A stretch of 22,293 nucleotides of DNA from CAYNUJ01 sp964573255. GTDB taxonomy: Bacteria; Bacteroidota; Ignavibacteria; Ignavibacteriales; Melioribacteraceae. A program made the position numbers and the translations under genes. The DNA is taken from positions 1 to 22,293 of the forward strand of contig CAZNJB010000050.1 in NCBI GenBank assembly GCA_964573255.1, in the 5' to 3' direction. How positions within the stretch are numbered: the stretch's first letter is position 1; each line of letters begins with the position of its first letter. Shown here in pieces: positions 8,975 through 16,069 of the stretch. The notes under the pieces are model-generated. The model worked only from the letters and a program-made list of their open reading frames with translations. It searched no databases and was not told the origin of the DNA.

Positions 8975-9928
8975 TTGAGAAAGATTAAAATTATTGCAAC
9001 AATTCTAATTTTTGTCATTATAACGTTCTACTTTACAAATAGAACTACAGACGTAGATAATAAAATTGTTTCTTCACCGGTAGCTAAAGAGGTTTACTCA
9101 TACTGGAAAAAGAACAGCGCCGAACTTAACAGATTTGAGCTCAATCAAGTTCGTTACGGCGAAATTCATAAAGGACAAGCTGTAATGATATTTGTAACAG
9201 AACCGTTTCTTCCTAAAACTCAGGTAAAATATGATGGTTTAACAACTAACGAAAAAAAGGTCGAAGTATTAAAACTGAATTTTCAAAAGAATTTTTATAC
9301 GGGAATATATCCTTATTCTATTATGACTTCGGTGTTTACTCCTTTTGTTTCAACTCCGCAATTTTCATATAAAGTTACTACTTCCAGTCAGGATTGGTGT
9401 GGACAATCATTTTTTCAATTAAATAAAAGGAATGAAAGTTACGTTGCGAAGATATTTTCCTATTTCCAATCTCAAGGCGACAAAGAAATAAATATTGAGC
9501 AAGCTCTTTTGGAAGATGAGGTTTGGAATAGGATTCGATTAAATTATCAGAATTTACCTGTTGGTGAAATTGAGATAATACCCTCGTCTCAATACGTTAG
9601 GCTTATGCATGTGGAGTTAAAGACTTACAAAGCTGAAGCTAAATTGGGCACTGTTAATAATCCCGAATTTTCGGATGAAGAAATATTTGATTATTCTATC
9701 ACGTATTATGATATAAAGCGTGAGTTTCATTATCTGTTCGAAAAAGAATTCCCTCATAAAATTATCGGTTGGAAGGAGACATATATTCCTTTAGCTTTCA
9801 CGGGTATTAAAGAACCGATGACTACTAGTGCCAAATTGGTTAAATCAATTCGTTTGGATTATTGGAATAAAAATAAAAATGAGCACGATGGGTTGAGAAG
9901 AGAATTCGGAGTGTTTGAGATTAAATGA
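8975..9928 (+). CDS. Conserved membrane-anchored protein of unknown function
   Basis: This 317-residue protein starts with the TTG at 8975. That start is chosen because AAGGAG at 8961-8966 sits 8 bases upstream and the product then begins with basic residues followed by one hydrophobic segment (IKIIATILIFVIITFYF), a signal anchor or uncleaved signal peptide. The longer frame from the ATG at 8921 would put non-conserved residues ahead of this segment. The remainder (SYWKKNSAELNRFELNQVRYGE, then VMIFVTEPFLPK, YPYSIMTS, SSQDWCGQSF) matches my memory of a Bacteroidota family of about 300 residues, sometimes misnamed as a Maf septum inhibitor, with no established function. It is probably a periplasmic, inner-membrane-tethered protein. 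Its stop overlaps the stop region of the opposing methyltransferase gene by 8 bp. Confidence 0.75.
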   Translation: MRKIKIIATILIFVIITFYFTNRTTDVDNKIVSSPVAKEVYSYWKKNSAELNRFELNQVRYGEIHKGQAVMIFVTEPFLPKTQVKYDGLTTNEKKVEVLKLNFQKNFYTGIYPYSIMTSVFTPFVSTPQFSYKVTTSSQDWCGQSFFQLNKRNESYVAKIFSYFQSQGDKEINIEQALLEDEVWNRIRLNYQNLPVGEIEIIPSSQYVRLMHVELKTYKAEAKLGTVNNPEFSDEEIFDYSITYYDIKREFHYLFEKEFPHKIIGWKETYIPLAFTGIKEPMTTSAKLVKSIRLDYWNKNKNEHDGLRREFGVFEIK

Positions 9929-10685
9929 TTTTTTCTGCGGTAATGGAGCGGAATAAAATATAGCTCTTGAACTTGTGATTTTTATTGAGTTTAATTTCAC
10001 TTTTAATTGCCGTTAATCCTCTCTCATATTCCTCTTTACTTAACGCTGCGAGAGTGGATGTGTTATTTTTCATTAAGAAAGGATCATCCAAGACCTCGAT
10101 GCCTGTATATTCCGATTTATTTATGTCGACAGTATTAACAGTAATATTTTGAAATCCAGTTTTTAATAATTCCTTTTCCAATTCGCTTACAACGGGTATT
10201 CTATTCATATCAAATTCTTTGGTATGCTCAAAATAATCGTAAATATACCAATGATATTCACTGTGCCGGATATCCGCCAAAACTATTGTTATAATCCCGC
10301 CTTTATCCAATACATAGAAAACTTCGGATAGGAAACGCCTAATATCATCGAACAGGTGAATAGCATTAACCAAAAATATAATGTCAAATTTATTCTGTTT
10401 TAATGGTGTTTGACAGGCATTTGCATTTATTAGATTTAGATAGTCGTTTTTTCTCTTTGCCTTTTTTAACATATTCACCGATAGATCAATCCCCACTACC
10501 CTTAGATTATCCTTGTATAATTTATTGATCCAGTATCCGGTGCCGCATCCTATTTCGGCAATTACCTCCGGTTTACGGCTTTCAATCAATTTTTGTAAAT
10601 GCTCAAGTATGCCGTTCATCGGCGATGTTTTATATCGATTGTCGAATGTGCTGGCTAATCCGTTATAATCAATTTTTGATTTCAT
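9921..10685 (-). CDS. Class I SAM-dependent methyltransferase
   Basis: This is a soluble 254-residue enzyme of the Methyltransf_11/25 type. From the ATG at 10685, motif I (AEIGCGTGYW) lies at about residues 43-52, the acidic ribose-binding loop (VVGIDLS) at 63-69, and motif IV (FDIIFLVNAIHLF) at about 100-112, followed by the LDKGG post-motif turn. These bind S-adenosylmethionine. The acceptor substrate cannot be told from sequence. The frame stays open to a TTG at 10745, but the ATG is preferred because an AGG-containing ribosome site (ATAGGTCAG) precedes it and homology-like sequence (YNGLASTFDNRY, a usual family opening) begins just after it. It is divergent from the histidine kinase gene and converges on the preceding gene, with the stop codons interleaved. 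Confidence 0.85.
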   Translation of the reverse strand: MKSKIDYNGLASTFDNRYKTSPMNGILEHLQKLIESRKPEVIAEIGCGTGYWINKLYKDNLRVVGIDLSVNMLKKAKRKNDYLNLINANACQTPLKQNKFDIIFLVNAIHLFDDIRRFLSEVFYVLDKGGIITIVLADIRHSEYHWYIYDYFEHTKEFDMNRIPVVSELEKELLKTGFQNITVNTVDINKSEYTGIEVLDDPFLMKNNTSTLAALSKEEYERGLTAIKSEIKLNKNHKFKSYILFRSITAEKII

Positions 10686-10819
10686 AATCTGACCTATGGT
10701 TTTCGGCAAAATGTTAAGCAGCCGACAGTTAGTGAAATTTGGCAATGGTATTATGGAACATTAAATGCATAAATACATCATATTAAATAAACTAAAAAAT
10801 AAACTAAAAAGCAGTAGAA

Positions 10820-12487
10820 ATGAAACTTTGGCAAAAAATTGCAATAGTCGTTTTTCTCTTTACACTCTTAATAACTGAGATAATACTCTCATTTGTAACT
10901 CCAAGAATTGAAGATGAAATAATTGTACTGCACGGAGAAAAGCTGAAAGCAATAGCAGCAACAGCTGCAACTTACATAAATGGTGATGAATATAAAAAAC
11001 TGAATTTTAGTTCCCCAAACATTACCGCTTCGAATGAATTCCAACAGTTGCGGAAAAAGCTTAAAAATGTAAAACACAATCTGAATTTAAGAGAGGAACT
11101 TTATACAGTATCTTTACTGGATAGCAACTTGGCAATATTCGGAGTTATGACAAATAAAATTCCTTTCGCAGGCGATACATTACATATAACTTCTAAAGAA
11201 GCGATTACTGCTTATAATAGAGTTCGTTCAACTGTTGATTGTTCATATACTAAGATGTATATGGATCAATACGGAAGCTGGATAAGCGGTATGGCGCCAA
11301 TAGTTGACAGTGATAATAATGTAGTTGGAATAGTTCAAGCCGATCATGCCGCAAATGCTGTTTATGCTAAGATAGACCGTTTGAAAAATTTTATTCTCTT
11401 AATTCAATTAGGTTCAATTCCTTTTCTTCTGGTTATTAGCGCATTTGTTTCGAAAATTACTACTAATCCTATTTCGAGTGTTATTGACAGAATTGAGAAG
11501 ATTGCCAAAGGAGATTACAGCGAGCAGAAAAAAATTTCTTCTGTTAAGGAAGTGCAGAAACTTATTGAAGCAACCGAACAGTTGAGAAAAACCATATTAG
11601 AACAGCAGAATAAGATATTTTCAACTATAGATGAACTGAAGAAGAAAAATGAAGCATTAAATAAAGCTAAAGAAAAAGCAGAAGCTTCGGATAAACTGAA
11701 AACCGAATTTCTTGCTATGATTTCTCACGAAGTGCGTACGCCCTTGAATGTCATTCTCAGTTATTTGAGTTTGATAGAAATGGATTTACCCGAAGATGAA
11801 GATGCTGATGCTCGTATGTATTTTCAATCCGTTCGAAATGCCTCCGATAGATTAATCCGTACCATTGATTTAATTATCACAACAGCACAGTTGCAAACCG
11901 GTACTTACGATTACGTTGAAGAGGATGTAAATATTAGATATTTGCTTTTGGAAATGAAACCGAAATTTGAAGAATATCTGAGAGGGAAAAATGTTGCTCT
12001 TAATTATAATATAGCTGAAGAAGATATAGTAATTAGAGGAAATGAATTATTGCTAAGCAAGATGTTTGAAAACTTGATTGAAAATGCTGTCATATATACA
12101 AACGAAGGATATGTATCTGTCGAATTATGTTATGACCGAGAAGGCAAAATCTTCTTTACCGTTGAAGATACCGGGCAGGGGATAACGAAGGAATTTCAAA
12201 CCAGAATGTTTAATATTTTCGAACAGGAAGATTCCGGTTATTCGCGGAAATATGATGGAAACGGGTTGGGGCTTACACTGGTTAAAAAAGTATGCGAACT
12301 TCACAAGGCGGAATTATCTTGGGAAAGCGAAATTCATAAAGGCAGCAAATTTACCGTTATGTTTGAAGTTAAAAACATTTCTTCATTTCGCAGAAAAATC
12401 ATTTCAGGTCGTTCCAAAGAAAATACGATTTATAAAAATAAACCCGGCATTAAGCCGGGTGCAAGTAGTGTGGAAGTATATAATTAA
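10820..12487 (+). CDS. Membrane sensor histidine kinase, orphan
   Basis: This 555-residue two-component sensor has TM1 at about 7-27, an extracytoplasmic domain at about 28-188 whose ending (GSWISGMAPIVDSDNNVVGIVQAD) looks like a Cache/PAS-like small-ligand sensor, and TM2 at about 190-211. A HAMP domain (about 211-262, TNPISSVIDRIEKIAKGDY) and a coiled-coil linker (262-293) follow. HisKA carries the phosphoacceptor H303 in FLAMISHEVRTPLN. The HATPase domain has the N box FENLIENAV (416-424), the G1 box EDTGQGI (449-455) and the G2 box GNGLGL (480-485). The kinase is predicted to be active. No response regulator is in the window. The last about 36 residues after the ATPase fold (KNKPGIKPGASS...) are the translation of a terminator hairpin that serves the opposing gene, so this tail is unlikely to be conserved. 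No strong ribosome site precedes the ATG. Confidence 0.9.
   Translation: MKLWQKIAIVVFLFTLLITEIILSFVTPRIEDEIIVLHGEKLKAIAATAATYINGDEYKKLNFSSPNITASNEFQQLRKKLKNVKHNLNLREELYTVSLLDSNLAIFGVMTNKIPFAGDTLHITSKEAITAYNRVRSTVDCSYTKMYMDQYGSWISGMAPIVDSDNNVVGIVQADHAANAVYAKIDRLKNFILLIQLGSIPFLLVISAFVSKITTNPISSVIDRIEKIAKGDYSEQKKISSVKEVQKLIEATEQLRKTILEQQNKIFSTIDELKKKNEALNKAKEKAEASDKLKTEFLAMISHEVRTPLNVILSYLSLIEMDLPEDEDADARMYFQSVRNASDRLIRTIDLIITTAQLQTGTYDYVEEDVNIRYLLLEMKPKFEEYLRGKNVALNYNIAEEDIVIRGNELLLSKMFENLIENAVIYTNEGYVSVELCYDREGKIFFTVEDTGQGITKEFQTRMFNIFEQEDSGYSRKYDGNGLGLTLVKKVCELHKAELSWESEIHKGSKFTVMFEVKNISSFRRKIISGRSKENTIYKNKPGIKPGASSVEVYN
12430..12460 (-). terminator. Intrinsic terminator for the minus-strand cupin, inside the kinase gene
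   Basis: Read on the minus strand, ACCCGGC (12460-12454) pairs with GCCGGGT (12448-12442) around a TTAAT loop and is followed by a T-rich tract, TTATTTTTAT. It lies about 63 bp past the stop of the cupin gene ending at 12523. On the plus strand no T tract follows, so it acts in one direction. It overlaps kinase codons about 538-547. Confidence 0.75.
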
Positions 12488-12522
12488 TTTGTTAGTTGAG
12501 TGCAAAAATAATAAATCCCTAT

Positions 12523-12885
12523 TTATTTTTCATCACGATTCACTGTATCGTTTGAAAAGGCGGGAATACAAACAGCAATATATTCAGTGTCTTCATCGGG
12601 TGTGCTGTATTGAACCCATTCTTCCCTTTCGGCAATAAATGCTTCGCCTTCTGCTACTTCGTATTTATCATATTTTGTTTTTACGTGCAAAGTTCCTTTT
12701 AATACAACAGTGTATTCATCAAACTCCGGTGTTTGTCCTGGTTCAACCCATCCCTTAGGTGATTTCATATGGGCTATTGAAATACGATTTGTATTAGTGT
12801 TTACTAATCCTATATACTCTTCAATTATTTTTGGCTTATTACCTGCCGACTTTATTCTTGTGCTGTTTGTTATATGCTGTGCCAT
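12523..12885 (-). CDS. Cupin-domain protein lacking metal-ligand histidines
   Basis: This is a small single-domain cupin of 120 residues, probably cytoplasmic. The first cupin motif region (residues 45-64, GWVEPGQTPEFDEYTVVLKG) keeps the terminal glycine but has no HxH pair. The second motif region (GEAFIAEREEWVQYS, 80-94) has no histidine either. The only histidines are 4, 39 and 67, so a classic mononuclear metal site is doubtful. This resembles the EutQ-like branch of cupins, in which metal binding is lost. A GGAAAG ribosome site precedes the ATG at 12885. The gene is transcribed away from the second cupin and the ABC operon across a 143-bp gap, and a terminator inside the kinase gene ends its transcript. 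A ligand-binding or isomerase-like role is possible; the specific function is unknown. Confidence 0.85.
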   Translation of the reverse strand: MAQHITNSTRIKSAGNKPKIIEEYIGLVNTNTNRISIAHMKSPKGWVEPGQTPEFDEYTVVLKGTLHVKTKYDKYEVAEGEAFIAEREEWVQYSTPDEDTEYIAVCIPAFSNDTVNRDEK

Positions 12886-13028
12886 ATTATTCTTTCCATT
12901 AATTTTTGTATTAAGTTAAGAAGATTATTAGATATTGTCAATTTATTATTTTATACCTAACTATAAATTAATTTTTATTTTAATAATTTTAGTGAAGCGG
13001 AAATAATTTAATAATTTATGGAGGAAAA

Positions 13029-13352
13029 ATGAAATATTTAAGTGCTCAAAATATTGTTAGTAAACAAATGTTTGAAGGCGGAAGGGTGAAGTTAATTCAC
13101 TCTGATAGAATGACATTCGCAGAATGGGAATTCGAAGCGAATACAAATCTTCCCGAACATTCTCACCCGCATGAACAAATTACAAGAGTGATTAAAGGAG
13201 AATTCGAAATTACCGTTGAAGGGAAAACAATTCTTATGAAGCCGGGAGATACTATTATTATTGCTCCAAACGAAGTTCATTCGGCAAAAAGCATTACTGA
13301 ATCTGTAGTACTCGATATTTTTAATCCTGTAAGAGAGGATTTACGTTATTGA
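13029..13352 (+). CDS. Metal-type cupin, first gene of the ABC transporter operon
   Basis: This compact 107-residue cupin has both motifs complete: HSHPHEQITRVIKGEFE with H44, H46 and Q50 or E49, and PGDTIIIAPNEVHSA with H84. Together these form a typical 3-His/1-Gln(Glu) metal centre. Small cupins of this kind include sugar-binding, dioxygenase and ligand-sensing proteins, so the reaction cannot be named. The ribosome site is very strong (GGAGG at 13020-13024, just before ATG 13029). The TGA stop overlaps the TTG start of the ABC ATPase gene as TTGA, so the cupin and transporter are made together. An attractive inference is that it binds or processes the compound imported by the transporter, or a breakdown product of it. 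Confidence 0.9.
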   Translation: MKYLSAQNIVSKQMFEGGRVKLIHSDRMTFAEWEFEANTNLPEHSHPHEQITRVIKGEFEITVEGKTILMKPGDTIIIAPNEVHSAKSITESVVLDIFNPVREDLRY

Positions 13353-14080
13353 TTGAATTAGAAAATATATCTAAATCATATAAAGGTAAGTTTGTATTAA
13401 AATCGATTAACCTGAAGATTAAGGAAAACCAAACAATTGTATTAATTGGTCCGAGCGGTTGCGGTAAATCTACGTTGATGCGAATTATTACCGGTTTGGT
13501 TAAGCCCGATAATGGTCAAGTTAAACATAACGGCAATATAATTAATGCTGCGAATCTAATGCAGTTCAGGCGAAAGATTGGTTATGTGGTACAAGAAGGA
13601 GGACTTTTCCCACATCTAACGGTGTTCGATAATATTTCCATAATGTCCAAGGAATTTAAAGAAGAGAAATTTAATGTACAGAAAAGAGTGGAAGAACTTT
13701 GCAGATTAACAAAATTCCCGATGGAACTGATTCATAAATATCCGGCACAATTATCTGGTGGGCAGGGGCAAAGAGTCAGTTTAATGAGAGCTTTGATGAT
13801 GAATCCGGAAATCCTTTTGCTTGATGAACCCCTTGGCGCTTTGGATCCGTTGATTCGTTATGACCTTCAAAATGATTTGAAATATATCTTTATTGAATTA
13901 AATAAAACCGTTATTATGGTTACTCACGATTTGAACGAAGCCGTGTTTTTTGCCGATGAAATTGTACTGATGAATGACGGCGAAATTGTTCAAAAAGGAA
14001 CTGCTAAAGAGTTTCTAAATTCACCGGTCAATGAATTTGTTTCACATTTTATTAACGCTCAGAGGAATAATATAATTTGA
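13349..14080 (+). CDS. ABC transporter ATPase, osmoprotectant/quaternary-amine type
   Basis: This 243-residue ATPase drives import through the neighbouring permease at the inner membrane. It has Walker A GPSGCGKST (34-42), Q-loop Q82, the signature LSGGQ (135-139), Walker B ILLLDEP (155-161) and switch H193. It matches OpuCA/ProV/EgtV-type proteins but lacks their C-terminal CBS pair, as many short forms do. The start is TTG at 13349, supported by AGAGGA at about 13334-13339 and by the TTGA overlap with the cupin stop. The gene ends in another TTGA overlap with the binding-protein/permease gene. The usual range of substrates in this family is glycine betaine, choline, carnitine and ergothioneine; which one applies here cannot be decided. 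Confidence 0.9.
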   Translation: MIELENISKSYKGKFVLKSINLKIKENQTIVLIGPSGCGKSTLMRIITGLVKPDNGQVKHNGNIINAANLMQFRRKIGYVVQEGGLFPHLTVFDNISIMSKEFKEEKFNVQKRVEELCRLTKFPMELIHKYPAQLSGGQGQRVSLMRALMMNPEILLLDEPLGALDPLIRYDLQNDLKYIFIELNKTVIMVTHDLNEAVFFADEIVLMNDGEIVQKGTAKEFLNSPVNEFVSHFINAQRNNII

Positions 14081-15528
14081 AAAGGTTGCTGCTTATATTG
14101 CCTCTGTTTCTTTTATCCTGCAATGGCGGGGATAAGCCTTTAATTGTAGGCAGTAAAAAGTTTACCGAATCGGTTATACTGGGTGAGATAGTTAAAAGTC
14201 TGGCTGTATCGAAGGGAACTGAAGCGGTTCATAAATCCCAACTCGGCGGAACGAGAATCCTTTGGAATGCGTTATTGAAAGGGGAGATAGATATTTATGT
14301 GGAATACACCGGTACTTTAATCAGGGAAATATTCAACAATAATAATAGAGCTGATTGTTGTTTGGATTCCTTGCTTTTAGCAAAGAATATTGGAATGAGC
14401 AAACCTTTGGGCTTCAATAACACTTACGCACTCGGTATGAAAAGAGAAAAGGCGGAAGAATTAAACATCAAAACAATTTCTGATTTGAGGAATTATCCAG
14501 ATTTGGTTCTGGGATTAACTAACGAGTTTATTGATAGGGGGGACGGATGGAAAGGGCTTAAAAAAACGTATGGGTTGGTTCAAAATGAAGTAAAGGGGAT
14601 TGACCACGATTTAGCGTATAGAGGATTAAATTCCGGCTCCATTGACGTTATAGATATTTATTCTACTGATGCCGAAATAGAATATTATGATTTGATATTA
14701 TTAAAGGACGACAAGCAATATTTTACCAGATATGAAGCCGTTCTATTATATAATTTGAACCGGGCTGAAGAAATTAAATTTATTGATGAGCTCGAAGGGT
14801 TGATCAGTGAAAAGGAGATGATTAACTTAAACAAAAAAGTAAAGATAGACGGTATGAGCGAGTCTGAAGTAGCGGCGGTGTTCTTAAAGAACAAATTAAA
14901 CGTTGTCGTTAATAATTACGAACCGAATTTTTGGGAAAGGCTCATTAAAAATACCGGAGAACATCTTCTTCTTGTGATTATCTCAATGATTGCAGCAATA
15001 CTAATATCAATCCCTTTAGGAATAATTTCGTTTTACAATGATAAAATTGGAAAAGTAATTTTGGGTTTGAGCGGGATATTACAAACTATTCCATCACTTG
15101 CTTTGCTCGTATTTATGATACCCCTATTCGGCATAGGCACGACACCGGCAATTTTCGCATTATTTTTATACAGTCTGTTACCCATTGTCAGGAATACATA
15201 TTTGGGCTTTAAAGAAATTCCTGCTGCAATTAGGGAATCGGCAGAGGTATTAGGTTTGAGCAAAAAGAGCATACTGTTAAAAATTGAATTTCCATTGGCT
15301 TTGTCCTCAATTTTGGCGGGGATAAAAACATCTGTTGTAATTAATATTGGAACCGCTACTCTCGGCGCTTTGATTGGAGCGGGAGGTTATGGTCAGCCGA
15401 TTCTAACGGGGATACGATTGGATAATGTTGGACTTATTTTAGAAGGTGCGGTCCCTGCTGCTTTAATGGCAATTTTTGCTCAAATGATTTTTGATTTAAT
15501 TGAGAATAAGTTTAAAATAGATAAATAA
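14077..15528 (+). CDS. Fused lipidated substrate-binding protein and permease (OpuC/EgtU-like)
   Basis: This 483-residue fusion has a lipoprotein signal ending in LLSC (C15), then a periplasmic quaternary-amine-type binding domain (about 20-285) and an inner-membrane permease (about 290-480). Binding-domain hallmarks are VGSKKFTES (24-32), QLGGTRILWNAL (55-66), YVEYTGT (74-80), NNTYALGM (114-121) and DIYSTDAEIEYY (193-204). Y77, Y117, Y195 and Y219 are candidates for an aromatic ligand cage. The permease has about five membrane segments and the EAA-type coupling loop ESAEVLGLSKKSILLKIEFPLAL (387-409). Fused proteins in this family that I know (EgtU type) place the permease first, so this order is reversed. 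The start is TTG at 14077, with AGAGGA at 14061-14066 and a TTGA overlap with the ATPase gene. It is the last gene of the operon. Confidence 0.9.
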   Translation: MKRLLLILPLFLLSCNGGDKPLIVGSKKFTESVILGEIVKSLAVSKGTEAVHKSQLGGTRILWNALLKGEIDIYVEYTGTLIREIFNNNNRADCCLDSLLLAKNIGMSKPLGFNNTYALGMKREKAEELNIKTISDLRNYPDLVLGLTNEFIDRGDGWKGLKKTYGLVQNEVKGIDHDLAYRGLNSGSIDVIDIYSTDAEIEYYDLILLKDDKQYFTRYEAVLLYNLNRAEEIKFIDELEGLISEKEMINLNKKVKIDGMSESEVAAVFLKNKLNVVVNNYEPNFWERLIKNTGEHLLLVIISMIAAILISIPLGIISFYNDKIGKVILGLSGILQTIPSLALLVFMIPLFGIGTTPAIFALFLYSLLPIVRNTYLGFKEIPAAIRESAEVLGLSKKSILLKIEFPLALSSILAGIKTSVVINIGTATLGALIGAGGYGQPILTGIRLDNVGLILEGAVPAALMAIFAQMIFDLIENKFKIDK

Positions 15529-16047
15529 TTGATTAGTATTTAATCATATTATTTGTAATTAAATAGGGTGATGTAATTATTTCGAGACTTATCTGTTTAA
15601 TCAGAGTCTTCGTGATGTTAATTGAGTAGTTTAGCTTTACTTAAATCAGTGTGTAAAATTAGTATAATTAATTGTCTGTATTAGAAGGGGAGAAAGCCGG
15701 CGGAATTACCATCCTTTTCTTTACTATTACTATTCACTCATTAAGCCTTCATTATTCAATTCACATAAATTTTAAGCTATTTACATTGAAACTTGCCGGC
15801 TTCCGTAAAAATTAAATTCGTCAAAGATTGTTTCACCAGAAACAATTAATGTGCCAGTCGATTTATGCTCGATTTTTATTAAATAAGTCGGTTTTAATGG
15901 AATTTTATTAATACCAGAATAACAACAATAAACGATATATCGTAAACTTACGAAATATCGCATCGGTTCTTGCTGGATTGAATTAGCAAATGATTAAGAA
16001 TTGCATATATAAATAACCAAAACGAGAAGAAAGCAATTGGGAAAAAG
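15529..16047. other. Intergenic region with possible gene remnant
   Basis: About 520 bp separate the transporter operon from bipA. A weak AT-rich hairpin (TGATTA 15530-15535 with TAATCA 15541-15546) follows the operon but lacks a T tract. AAGCCGGC at 15694-15701 and its inverted copy GCCGGCTT at 15795-15802 stand out as GC-rich in AT-rich sequence. A minus-strand frame of 60 codons (15781-15963) has an ending vaguely like a GIN/DUF2807 beta-repeat (STGTLIVSGETI). It has no ribosome site and is more likely a decayed fragment or chance than a gene. Confidence 0.4.
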
Positions 16048-16069
16048 TTATATGCTTTTTCCCAAATTG
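16034..16069 (-). terminator. Hairpin at the end of bipA, probable terminator
   Basis: TGGGAAAAAG (16038-16047) and CTTTTTCCCA (16055-16064) are perfect inverted copies with a seven-base loop. Flanking AATTG-type bases extend the stem imperfectly. On the minus strand the hairpin contains the last codons and the stop of bipA, and the 3' arm itself supplies a T run followed by T-rich sequence. The missing clean T tract lowers confidence. Confidence 0.5.

Noticed and set aside
10788..10810. TAAACTAAAAA repeated with a 12-base period before the kinase start
   Set aside because: A short A-rich tandem duplication, probably slippage; no regulatory signature could be supported.
12252..12638. 128-codon plus-strand frame over the kinase 3' end and the cupin gene
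   Set aside because: It overlaps the kinase G2 box in another frame and the opposing cupin. The product is cysteine/histidine-rich and unlike a protein.
15530..15546. TGATTA/TAATCA hairpin after the ABC operon
   Set aside because: A six-pair AT stem without a T tract is too weak to call a terminator.
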